Position numbers and translations under genes: made by a program
Notes under the pieces: model-generated
Told to the model about the DNA's origin: nothing
What the model saw: the letters and a program-made list of their open reading frames with translations, nothing else
Databases searched by the model: none
Part shown: positions 12,759-24,700 of the stretch, in pieces
Layout of the letters: each line of letters opens with the position of its first letter
Position numbering within the stretch: position 1 is the stretch's first letter
Assembly (NCBI GenBank): GCA_964058845.1
Contig: CAXKVR010000031.1
Coordinates: 558,001-622,000 of the forward strand
DNA: 64,000 nt
Direction: 5' to 3'
Source: Carex sylvatica
Lineage: Eukaryota > Streptophyta > Magnoliopsida > Poales > Cyperaceae

Positions 12759-13417
12759 GACAAATGCTCTCTGTGGGCTACCCTTTTATTTTATATTCTC
12801 TAGCTAATGCTTTCTGATAGCTGTCATATACTCCAGTTTTGTTTAGTTGCTGAGGCTCTTCTTTCACAAGCCTTGTGCAAATTGACGAAACATCCCTTTG
12901 TGTTATCATGGTTCTTCTGTTTGGTTGGGATTTAATGTTGAAATTAGGTTTTACGTGATTTATCCTGTTGTTAATTTACCCGGCTAATATAGCTATGGCA
13001 ATGCATTGAAATGTTCTTGCTTTTTCTGGGAATAAGATGCTGGCACATTTTTAGCATTGTTGATATGTTCACTTGAATTCAAGTGCTGATGGCTGATAAT
13101 GTCATTAACACGATGTATTTCCCAACGAAGGGAGGCTGAGAAACTATTATCTTGCCAAAGGTAAAATGTGGATCCCAAAATCATCATCTTAACATGTTAT
13201 TTAATGAACTGAAGTTGGCACCTAAAGTTTTTGAATAAACTGAACATATTCGAAACCTAAAGTTGGCACCTTCAGATTTCAACATATCAGGTATACCTTC
13301 TTCAAACATAAAAAAAATTGGGAATAAACTGAGCATACAAAAAACAAGGGCAAACTGATTATGCTCAAATTGCATAATGCACAATGACAAAAGCAAAATT
13401 TCTAATAAAAATAGCTG
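12759..13417. other. Convergent 3' UTR interval
   Basis: This 659-bp stretch separates the stop codons of RPS12 (+) and the methyltransferase gene (-). It is AT-rich and has no supported coding region. It presumably contains both 3' UTRs and polyadenylation signals. Confidence 0.6.
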
Positions 13418-15837
13418 TCAGTACTGAAACTGTTTTTTGAACAAAAGCACGAGGATTGGAGCTACTGTCCGATTAAGCATTTGAAACTTGCAACCAACCC
13501 AGGTTTCAGCAGGCAAGCTAGATGTAAACGCCTCAACAATCTCGAGTTCATCCCTGGGATAGGTATAACAAAAACAAAGTGAATGCACTGTATAGAAAAT
13601 TTGCAATAAGATCTTAGCAGCAGCGTGCACATAATCTTTCCAATCAAATGTTGTTGCTCGACACTATAATAATCAGAATTACGGCAAGGTCCAAGTTCAT
13701 TCGAAACCAAGGTACTCTTAAACTTGAAGCTGGCCTCATTTGATCCAAAATCACAGCAAAAATAATAAATAGTACATCTTAAGTTTATCTAATTAATTTT
13801 AGCAGGGCCACTAAAGTTGGCACCTTATTTAATGAACTACAATTCCAAAAGGTATACCTGATATGTTGAATTTTTTTTTACACGGGACTGCTGTTGTTCG
13901 AGTGGGATATCTGAAAATTGAAATGGAACAACCTCACAATAAATGATTATTACCTTCCACCAGGATGGCCCACATAAACAATTATGCTAATCAGCCCCTT
14001 TGAATCTAGCAATTTAGTTGCAGCTCTCAATGCCATTTCTGTCGTATGTGGAACTGTAATAAGGGTTTTGTCTCCTCCTGGCAGATATCCCAGGTTAAAT
14101 GCCACTAACCTAAAAAACAGTGCAATAAGAAAAAACTAATTAATACATGAACTCGTTTTCTCCCGCAAGGTATCTCAGGTTAAATGCCAATAGCCTAAAA
14201 ACAATGTAAAAAGAAAAAAAGAAATGATATAAAAGCATGTTCAAACCCTTTCTATTTTCCAAAATGCATATTTGTCAAGTGGCATTAACATGGGGGGCAA
14301 GGGTAACACATGTCATTACCTGACAGGATTTTCCTTGGGTATAATTTCATCCATCTTGCTATGGCAAACATTGAAAAGCTGAACCGATTTTCTCTGCAAG
14401 TACCACACCAAAAAGAACATTTAAGCTAAAACAAAATTAAAAAATCATTAGACAAACAGGTACATGAGAACTCAGGCATCCAGAAATGATAATCCATACT
14501 AATATATCAAAATTTGAACCATATTAAGTTATAAACAACAATAAAAAAACAATGTTGGCTTATGAGATAATTAGTAATGTGAAATTGGTTTTAGTGTGAA
14601 TACCTCATGCTCTTCAGTTGACATTTCTAAAAGAGAAGAGGTGCTGTCAATAGCAGATTGTTGAATATCCAAACCATAAACAAGACCTTTTCCAAATTTA
14701 TCAGCCACCATCTTAACCAATGCTAATGTATCATGACCATTGCCGCATGTTGCATCGACAACAGTGTCGCCTCTATGAACTACGTTTTTCCACACTCTAA
14801 ATAACAAAAGATTTCTCAACTGATGAAATGAGTAATCTAACAAGAAATGAAATTGATGCAAGGATGGCATATACCCACGCTTGAGCTACCTCGGTTGCTT
14901 TTCTTCTGCCACTAATAAATCCCATCAAAGCTTCCTCTACACCTGACAGGAATTAAACAGATAACATGGGTACCAGAAGTCCAGAAAAAACTATTACAAT
15001 TGTCAGGGTCTCCATAGACATTTTCTTCGGCATGTGGAATTTGCACCCTTGCTTTTGAAACAAAAATCCCTTTATTTGTTGTTGCTGCTATTTCTTTGTT
15101 TTTTGGTCATTTGTAGCCAGTAACTGCCATGCATAATTATTAAGTCAGCTTTCATACCTGTTTGTCCCCAAACTTAACAGTTCTTTTATTTCTACCTTTT
15201 GGTCTTGTTTTCATTTCATAAATAAAACACATAAACTACATTCATGCTTCCACTTTCATGATTAATGGAATCTGTCCACTGTCAACTTTTTCTGAACAAA
15301 AATAATGAATATCTTTAGAGCCACTCAATCATAATTAATGGTACAATACTGCTACCTGTTTTTTGCACTGCGATGGTCTTTTATAATTTCAGTTTTCTTT
15401 TTTATGAAAAAAAAGAAAAGAAAACTGCAATTTATATGGTGCTTTTTTTATCCAAATTCCCAAATTCAGAGAGCATGGTTTGAATTATGGCATTGTAAAC
15501 GTAACTGAGATTTCAAGCAATATAAATGCTAAATAGTAGCCATTCTTCACAAGTTCACTATAAAAGCTATTGCATATAAGTTAATTTTTCCTAATTTCAT
15601 TCAACTTCTCAAAGTGAAAGAGCCGTGTATGGCCGATTTTATCTGGTGCACTCACGAATGATGTTTGAAAACCTTACTTGATATTTCCAGTGAGATTGGC
15701 TTCGGTCTGGATTGAGCTTCCAAATTTGGTAGTTCAGAGACGGTTGTATGAGCTCGCCAAAAGTTCCGACGAGGAAAGAGAGAGTATCGCGAAGAGATTC
15801 CACGAGAAGGAAACGGAGCTAGGGTTAGGGTTTCCAT
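13418..15837 (-). CDS. YtqB/MnmM-type tRNA (mnm5s2U34) methyltransferase, probably chloroplast-targeted
   Basis: Six exons join in frame: 15837-15678, 14942-14879, 14796-14604, 14393-14320, 14109-13954 and 13553-13418, giving about 260 residues. The fold is a Rossmann SAM-dependent methyltransferase of the rRNA_methylase/YtqB family. It shows motif I ([18 protein letters not shown]), motif II ([15 protein letters not shown]), the family hallmark [22 protein letters not shown], and the end [12 protein letters not shown]. Bacterial members methylate the wobble uridine modification of tRNA. The plant form is thought to act in plastids, and the basic, Ser-rich N-terminus ([19 protein letters not shown]) fits a transit peptide. 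An in-frame ATG 45 bases upstream (15882) would add 15 residues. I prefer the inner ATG because it begins the transit-like segment. Confidence 0.87.
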
Positions 15838-16291
15838 TATGAAATGAGAAAATGGCCGAAAGCAGTTGTAGTGGGAGCTCATTTACTAGATCAGTTTTGA
15901 GTTTTCACTGGAACAGGGACGAAGAGGATTTGGTCTCTCTGGCAAAGTTACAAGAATTAGTAGAATTGAATCGGACGGTCTGAAAATGGAAATTTTTACT
16001 TAGAACGCATCTCAAAGCACAACTAATACTGCCCCATACCGCCATCTCGATCACCCACCGGATGAAATTAAATCTGGACCGTCCATTTCAATTGTGTTGA
16101 GTCAGGTACCTGAGAGGATACGGATCCAAGTTATAACGGGTTCGGAATTATAAAGTCGGGAAAATTTTGATTGCGAAAAAAGAAGAAGAGAGAACAGAAC
16201 TCAGTAATGCAGGTGTCATCATAGTCAGATGATTGCGATTGACCCCAAGTCATCGCTACTGCAGCATCATCACAGTTCTGTTCAATTTATT
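15838..16291. other. Upstream region of the methyltransferase gene
   Basis: No gene is seen. The first 100 bases are the likely leader and core promoter of the minus-strand methyltransferase gene, since the start codon region is preceded on the minus strand by pyrimidine-rich sequence. Confidence 0.45.
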
Positions 16292-16378
16292 TGGGGTGAG
16301 AGAGGCTCGAACTCTCGACCTCAGGATATCTCAATATAGCTATGAGACCTACGCGCTAGCCAACTGCGCCACCACCCC
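16292..16378 (-). tRNA. trnM-CAT: Elongator tRNA-Met (CAT) with intron
   Basis: Read on the minus strand, the sequence starts GGGGTGGTGGCGCAGTTGG and ends CTCTCTCACCCCA, so a seven-base-pair acceptor stem forms with a discriminator A. The A box (TGGCGCAGTTGGCTAGC) and B box (GGTCGAGAGTTCGAGCC) are both present. The anticodon CAT lies in TCTCATA and is followed by a short intron of about a dozen bases before TATCCTGAGG. An intron in nuclear tRNA-Met(e) is a known plant feature, shared only with tRNA-Tyr. No CCA is encoded. Confidence 0.93.
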
Positions 16379-16673
16379 TTTATGACATAACGCCATTTTA
16401 TTAGTTCATATTTAATGTTCTTACTATGCATCCGTACAGATCAGATGGTATCCGTATCTTATCATTAGCGTTAAGATTAGTTTCATTTATATCAAGCGTT
16501 ATCAGTTAATGATAAGTATTAGTTTTATTTATATTCTACCTTTCTACGTTATAGTTAACGAGTAACGAACAACTAATGAGTAATTTAACTTCAAAAATAT
16601 CAAAGAAATAAAAATATTAAACATAACATGTATACGCAAAATCATAAAATATATAAACATCCATAAACATGGA

Positions 16674-17062
16674 TTTGGCTACAGTACTATGGGTTGCATA
16701 GAGGGCTACAGTGCTACGGTTCAATATTTGAGTTTTCAAAATTCTAACGTTCGATTCGAACCGTTCATCTTGTTATCCATATTAATGTGTTTGGAGACCA
16801 AATTTTACATTTTTTGAAATTTTTTTACTATTTTTTTAGGTAGGTAGAAAATCACTTGATCTAAAAAATTCTGCACTATTCATATATTTGATTTTCTACT
16901 TATCTAAAAAATTAGTAAATTTTTTTCAAAAAAATATAAAATTTGGTCTCCAAATACATATTAATATGGAGAACAAGATGAACGGTTCGGATCGACCATT
17001 AGAATTTTGAAAACTCAAACATTGAGCCGTAGCACTGTAACTCTCTATGCAACCCATAGCAT
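16674..17062. mobile_element. Foldback MITE, core family, copy 1 (terminus GGCTACAGTACTATGGGTT)
   Basis: The left arm (ctatgggttgcatagag ... gctacggttcaat) is matched in reverse complement by the right arm (attgagccgtagc ... ctctatgcaacccatag). The inner part carries the shared core (accgttcatcttgtt, gaccaaattttacattt) on each side of a short centre. There is no coding capacity. No clear target duplication was found. Confidence 0.85.
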
Positions 17063-17840
17063 CTTAGCTTTTACAAAATATGAATTATTAATTAAATAAA
17101 ATGATATAAAATATAATATAGATCAATTTATCATAAATTACTAAATAAAAAGTTATACACAATATCATATATATCAAGCTAATCATAATAATAAAAATTA
17201 TATAGTTATATATATATATTAAAAAAGGAGAATTTCATGTATACCTCTCAAAAATTTCAAAATTATGTATTTTTCACTCTAGACTTAAAACTAACAAATT
17301 TATCTATTTTATTATTTTTTATATTAATACTCATTTTAAATTTATAAAATAGCCATTTTACTCTTAATTTAAAGCAAAAAGTTTATAGTCTATTTAAGAA
17401 AAATATCAATGTTATATTTGATTACTTATCAAAGACAAATAGTTTATTTTTTACTTTGGATGTATACATTGGTGACATTAAATTTAGTGTTTTATTAAAT
17501 AATACAACCATAATTTTATTGTTCTAGAAAGCAACCACGCAATTTCAATTTTTATAGGGGAGCCGTTCTAGATCATTCCAACTTGGAGAGTAGAACTGTG
17601 ATGATGACTGCTAATACTTGAAAAGGAGCCGAGTCCGTTGACCAGGCCGAGTCTAGTAACTAAAAAATAAATAAATTCGAGTTAAAAATAAAGATCAAAT
17701 TACCCAATTATTTAATATTATAAAATAATGAGTTTTAAATTTTTGACTTCAGATATGAAGTAACTCAAATTCTGAGTTTGTAATCAGACCGTACGAACAA
17801 AATTCGGACGAATTCGACCTGAAATAGAATACACAGGACC
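17063..17840. other. AT-rich intergenic region
   Basis: No gene, RNA or clear repeat is recognised. The region is very AT-rich with short TA runs near 17200. Confidence 0.5.
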
Positions 17841-18241
17841 ATTTTTAATAGAGAAGAAATCAAGTTACAACAATTTTTGAGTTACAACAAGTTACAACAA
17901 ATCATTTTTTACATTTTTAAAGTCCAAATTGTCGATCCAAACTGTTAGATGTGATATCTACAATAAAATATGCTTGGAGACCAAATTTTATGTTTTTTGA
18001 AATTTTTTTTTTAGTATTTATTAAGATGGGTACAAAAACTAGTTAAATTCAAACCATTGAATCATGTACCCATCTTAATAAATAGTAAAAACTTTTCAAA
18101 AAATATAAAATTTGATTTTCAAGCACATTTTATTGTGGAGATCATGTTGAACGGTTTGGATCGACGATTTGAATTTTGAAAATGTAAAAAATTATTGTAA
18201 CTAAATAAATATTGTAACTTGATCCCTCCTCTTTTTAATAT
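17841..18241. mobile_element. Foldback MITE, core family, copy 2 (terminus with GATCAAGTTACAA)
   Basis: The ends are inverted copies of a TTTTTAATA ... ATCAAGTTACAA sequence. The interior repeats the family core in both orientations (cttggagaccaaatttta on the left, tataaaatttgattttcaag on the right), with agatgggtac arms close to the centre. The terminus differs from that of copy 1 although the core is the same. Confidence 0.8.
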
Positions 18242-18714
18242 TCATGCCAAAAGATATCAGACGATCCGAATCTAAACCTAAATTAAGATACCTTATGCGA
18301 TATGAATTCGTTGACGAGTCCCACACCAGTTGGGTAAAATGTGTGCGGGCTAGGCTGTAGACAGAGGCTAGCATTTGCATTTTACAAAATTCGTAGACAA
18401 ACTGCTAGGGTGTATACAGGGTTGGATCTATAATTTTTGTTAGAAGGACAAAAAATATAGTGAATTAGACTTAAATAGTTAATAGTATTTAAACTCATTA
18501 GTTAATTGAAGGGGCTTTTAGCTGAGGTTTTAAAGTGAGAAAGGGAAATGAAAAAAAGAACATTTGCTCTAATAATAAGCAAATGAGAGCTTGAACCATA
18601 GTTAGCATCCTAAACAATCGTACAAATTGAACTTGTAGAACTCTAAAATTGGAAGCTAATTTTCATGAACACTAAAAGTTGATAATCGCATGAAAGGAGA
18701 GTAATTAGGAGCGA
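18242..18714. other. Left flank of the tandem array
   Basis: Unique, AT-rich sequence without a supported gene. On the minus strand it continues directly from the exon-like end of the first array unit (splice-donor-like AAG|GTACTTAC) into T-rich, intron-like DNA. Confidence 0.45.
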
Positions 18715-21700
18715 AAAAAGTAAGTACCTTGAATTTGATATTAGGCTGAAGCAATCTTGTAATATTCTGAATTGAGACCTCAACTCCACGGGATAATGCA
18801 GAGATGCGCATGAGGTAAATTCACTCAAAAGAACCATGGGCTTCAGCTTTCTACCCGAAGACACAAAATATTCTTGGGCTTCGGCCGGATTGAGTAATGC
18901 TGTTTGGGACATAGTGGGCTAAATTTACTCAGACAAATAAAGACACAAAATAGAAACCTTGAATTTGATATTAGGCTGAAGCAAAAAAAGTAAGTACCTT
19001 GAAACCAGAAGACACAAAATAGAAACCCGAAAACACAAAAAAGTAAGTACCTCGAATTTGATATTAGGCTGAAGCAATCTTGTTATATTCTGAATTGAGA
19101 CCTCAACTCCACGGGATAATGCAGAGATGCGCATGAGGTAAATTCACTCAAAAGAACCATGGGCTTAACATAAAACCATGGGCTTCAGCTTTCTACCCGA
19201 AGACACAAAATATTATTGGGCTTCGGCCGGATTGAGTTATAATGTTTGGGCCATGGTGGGCTAAATTTACTCAGACAAATAAAGACACAAAATCGAAACC
19301 CGAAAACACAAAAAAGTAAGTACCTCGAATTTGATATTAGGCTGAAGCAATCTTGTTATATTCTGAATTGAGACCTCAACTCCACGGGATAATGCAGAGA
19401 TGCGCATGAGGTAAATTCACTCAAAAGAACCATGGGCTTAACATAAAACCATGGGCTTCAGCTTTCTACCCGAAGACACAAAATATTATTGGGCTTCGGC
19501 CGAATTGAGTTATAATGTTTGGGCCATGGTGGGCTAAATTTACTCAGACAAATAAAGACACAAAATCGAAACCTTGAATTTGATATTAGGATGAAGCAAA
19601 AAAGTAAGTACCTTGAAACCCAAAGACACAAAATAGAAACCCAAAGACACAAAAAAGTAAGTACCTTGAATTTGATATTAGGCTGAAACAATCTTGTAAT
19701 ATTCTGAATTGAGACCTCAACTCCACGGGATAATGCAGAGATGCGCATGACGTAAATTCACTCAAAAGAACCATGAGCTTAACATAAAACCATGGCCTTC
19801 ATCTTTATACCCGAAGACACAAAATATTATTGGGCTTCGGCCGGATTGAGTTATATTGTTTGGGACATGGTGGGCTAAATTTACTCAGACAAATAAAGAC
19901 ACAAAATAGAAACCTTGAATTTGATATTAGGATGAAGCAAAAAAGTAAGTACCTTGAAACCCAAAGACACAAAATAGAAACCCGAAGACACAAAAAAGTA
20001 AGTACCTTGAATTTGATATTAGGCTGAACCAATCTTGTTATATTCTGAATTGAGACCTCAACTCCACGGGATAATGTAGAGATGCGCATGAGGTAAATTC
20101 ACTCAAAAGAACCATGGGCTTAACATAAAACCATGGCCTTCATCTTTCTACCCGAAGACACAAAATATTATTGGGCTTCGACCGAATTGAGTTATATTGT
20201 TTGGGCCATGGTGGGCTAAATTTACTCAGACAAATAAAGACACAAAATAGAAACCTTGAATTTGATATTAGGATGAAGCAAAAAAGTAAGTACCTTGAAA
20301 CCCAAAGACACAAAATAGAAACCCGAAGACACAAAAAAGTAAGTACCTTGAATTTGATATTAGGCTGAAACAATATTGTTATATTCTGAATTGAGACCTC
20401 AACTCCACGGGATAATGCAGAGATGCGCATGAGGTAAATTCACTCAAACGAACCATGGGATTAACATAAAACCATGGCCTTCAGCATTCTACCCGAAGAC
20501 ACAAAATATTATTGGGCTTCGGCCGGATTGAGTTAAGCTGTTTGGGCCATGGTGGGCTAAATTTACTTAGACAAATAAAGACACAAAATAGAAACCTTGA
20601 ATTTGATATTAGGCTGAAGCAAAAAAAAGTAAGTACCTTGAAACACGAAGACACAAAATAGAAATCCGAAGACACAAAAAAGTAAGTACCTTGAATTTGA
20701 TATTAGGCTGAAACAATCTTGTTATATTCTGAATTGAGACCTCAACTCCACAGGATAGTGCAGAGATGCGCATGACGTAAATTCACTCAAAAGAACCATG
20801 GGCTTAACATAAAACTATGGCCTTCAGCATTCTACCTGAAGACACAAAATATTATTGGGCTTCGGCCGGATTGAGTTATGCTGTTTGGGCCATGGTGGGC
20901 TAAATTTACTCAGACAAATAAAGACACAAAATAGAAACCTTGAATTTGATATTAGCCTGAAACAAAAAAGTAAGTACTTTGAAACCCGAAGACACAAAAT
21001 AGAAACCCGAAGACACAAAAGAGTAAGTACCTTGAATTTGATATTAGGCTGAAGTAATCTTGTTATATTCTGAATTGAGACCTCAACTCCACGGGATAAT
21101 GCAGAGATGCGCATGAGGTAAATTCACTCAAAAGAACCATGGGCTTAACATAAAACCATGGCTTTCAGCTTTCTACCCGAAGACACAAAATATTCTTGGG
21201 CTTCGGCCGGATTGAGTTATACTGTTTGGGCCATGGTGGGCTAAATTTACTCAGACAAATAAAGACACAAAATAGAAACCTTGAATTTGATATTAGGCTG
21301 AAGCAAAAAAATAAGTACCTTGAAACCCGAAGACACAAAAAAGTAAGTATCTTGAATTTGATATTAGGCTGAAGTAATCTTGTTATATTCTGAATTGAGA
21401 CCTCAACTCCACGGGATAATGTAGAGATGCGCATGAGGTAAATTCACTCAAAAGAACCATGGGCTTAACATAAAACCATAGGCTTCAGCTTTCTACCCGA
21501 AGACACAAAATATTCTTGGACTTCGGCCGGATTAAGTTATGCTGTTTGGGCTATGGTGGGCTAAATTTACTCAGACAAATAAAGACACAAAATAGAAACC
21601 CGAAGACACAAAAAAGTAAGTACCTTGAATTTGATATTAGGCTGAAGCAATTTTGTTATATTTTGAATGGAGACCTCAACTCCACGGGATAATGCAGAGA

Positions 21701-24700
21701 AGCGCCTGAGGTAAATTCACTAAAAAGAACAATGGGCTTAGCATAAAACCATGGCCTTCAGCTTTATACCCGAAGACACAAAATATTCTTGGGTTTCGGC
21801 CGGATTGAGTTATGCTGTTTGGGCCATGGTGGGCTAAATTTACTCAGACAAATAAAGACACAAAATAGAAACCTTGAATTTGATATTAGGCTGAATCAAA
21901 AAAGTAAGTACCTTGAAACCCGAAGACACAAAATAGAAACCCGAAGACACAAAAAAGTAAGTACCTTGAATTTGATATTAGGCTGAAGCAAACTTGTTAT
22001 ATTCTGAATTGAGACCTCAACTCCACGGGATAATGCAGAGATGCGCATGAGGTAAATTCACTCAAAAGAACCATGGCCTTCAGCTTTCTACCCGAAGACA
22101 CTAAATATTCTTGGGCTTCGGCCGTTTTGAGTTATGCTGTTTGGGCCATGGTGGGCTAAATTTACTCAGACAAATAAAGACACAAAATAGAAACCTTGAA
22201 TTTGATATTAGGCTGAAGCAAAAAAAAGTAAGTACCTTGAAACACGAAGACACAAAATAGAAATCCGAAGACACAAAAAAGTAAGTACCTCGAATTTGAT
22301 ATTAGGCTGAAGCAATCTTGTTATATTCTGAATTGAGACCTCAACTCCACGGGATAATGCAGAGATGCGCATGAGGTAAATTCACTCAAAAGAACCATGG
22401 GCTTAACATAAAACCATGGCCTTCATCTTTATACCCGAAGACACAAAATATTATTGGGCTTCGGCCGGATTGAGTTATATTGTTTGGGCCATGGTGGACT
22501 AAATTTACTCAGACAAATAAAGACAAAAAATAGAAACCTTGAATTTGATATTAGGATGAAGCAAAAAAAGTAAGTACCTTGAAACCCAAAGACACAAAAT
22601 AGAAACCCGAAGACACAAAAAAGTAAGTACCTTGAATTTGATATTAGGCTGAAGCAATCTTGTTATATTCTGAATTGAGACCTCAACTCCACGGGATAAT
22701 GTAGAGATGCGCATGAGGTAAATTCACTCAAAAGAACCATGGGCTTAACATAAAACCATAGGCTTCAGCTTTCTACCCGAAGACACAAAATATTCTTGGG
22801 CTTCGGCCGGATTGAGTTATGCTGTTTGGGCCATGGTGGGCTAAATTTACTCAGACAAATAAAGACACAAAATAGAAACCTTGAATTTGATATTAGGCTG
22901 AATCAAAAAAGTAAGTACCTTGAAACCCGAAGACACAAAATAGAAACCCGAAGACACAAAAAAGTAAGTACCTTGAATTTGATATTAGGCTGAAGCAAAC
23001 TTGTTATATTCTGAATTGAGACCTCAACTCCACGGGATAATGCAGAGATGCGCATGAGGTAAATTCACTCAAAAGAACCATGGCCTTCAGCTTTCTACCC
23101 GAAGACACTAAATATTCTTGGGCTTCGGCCGTTTTGAGTTATGCTGTTTGGGCCATGGTGGGCTAAATTTACTCAGACAAATAAAGACACAAAATAGAAA
23201 CCTTGAATTTGATATTAGGCTGAAGCAAAAAAAAGTAAGTACCTTGAAACACGAAGACACAAAATAGAAATCCGAAGACACAAAAAAGTAAGTACCTCGA
23301 ATTTGATATTAGGCTGAAGCAATCTTGTTATATTCTGAATTGAGACCTCAACTCCACGGGATAATGCAGAGATGCGCATGAGGTAAATTCACTCAAAAGA
23401 ACCATGGGCTTAACATAAAACCATGGCCTTCATCTTTATACCCGAAGACACAAAATATTATTGGGCTTCGGCCGGATTGAGTTATATTGTTTGGGCCATG
23501 GTGGACTAAATTTACTCAGACAAATAAAGACAAAAAATAGAAACCTTGAATTTGATATTAGGATGAAGCAAAAAAAGTAAGTACCTTGAAACCCAAAGAC
23601 ACAAAATAGAAACCCGAAGACACAAAAAAGTAAGTACCTTGAATTTGATATTAGGCTGAAGCAATCTTGTTATATTCTGAATTGAGACCTCAACTCCACG
23701 GGATAATGTAGAGATGCGCATGAGGTAAATTCACTCAAAAGAACCATGGGCTTAACATAAAACCATAGGCTTCAGCTTTCTACCCGAAGACACAAAATAT
23801 TCTTGGGCTTCGGCCGGATTGAGTTATGCTGTTTGGGCCATGGTGGGCTAAATTTACTCAGACAAATAAAGACACAAAATAGAAACCCGAAGACACAAAA
23901 AAAGTAAGTACCTTGAATTTGATATTAGGCTGAAGAAATCTTGTTATATTTTGAATTGAGACCTCAACTCCACGGGATAATGCAGAGAAGCGCCTGAGGT
24001 AAATTCACTAAAAAGAACAATGGGCTTAGCATAAAACCATGGCCTTCAGCTTTATACCCGAAGACACAAAATATTCTTGGGGTTCGGCCGGATTGAGTTA
24101 TGCTGTTTGGGCCATGGTGGGCTAAATTTACTCAGACAAATAAAGACACAAAATAGAAACCTTGAATTTGATATTAGGCTGAATCAAAAAAGTAAGTACC
24201 TTGAAACCCGAAGACACAAAATAAAAACCTGAAGACACAAAAAAGTAAGTACCTTGAATTTGATATTAGGCTGAAGCAATCTTGTTATATTCTGAATTGA
24301 GACCTCAACTCCACGGGATAATGCAGAGATGCGCATGAGGTAAATTCACTCAAAAGAACCATGGCCTTCAGCTTTCTACCCGAAGACACAAAATATTCTT
24401 AGGCTTCGGCCGTTTTGAGTTATGCTGTTTGGGCCATGGTGGGCTAAATTTACTCAGACAAATAAAGACACAAAATAGAAACCTTGAATTTGATATTAGG
24501 CTGAAGCAAAAAAAAGTAAGTACCTTGAAACACGAAGACACAAAATAGAAATCCGAAGACACAAAAAAGTAAGTACCTTGAATTTGATATTAGGCTGAAG
24601 CAATCTTGTTATATTCTGAATTGAGACCTCAACTCCACGGGATAACGCAGAGATGCGCATGAGGTAAATTCACTCAAAAGAACCATGGGCTTAACATAAA

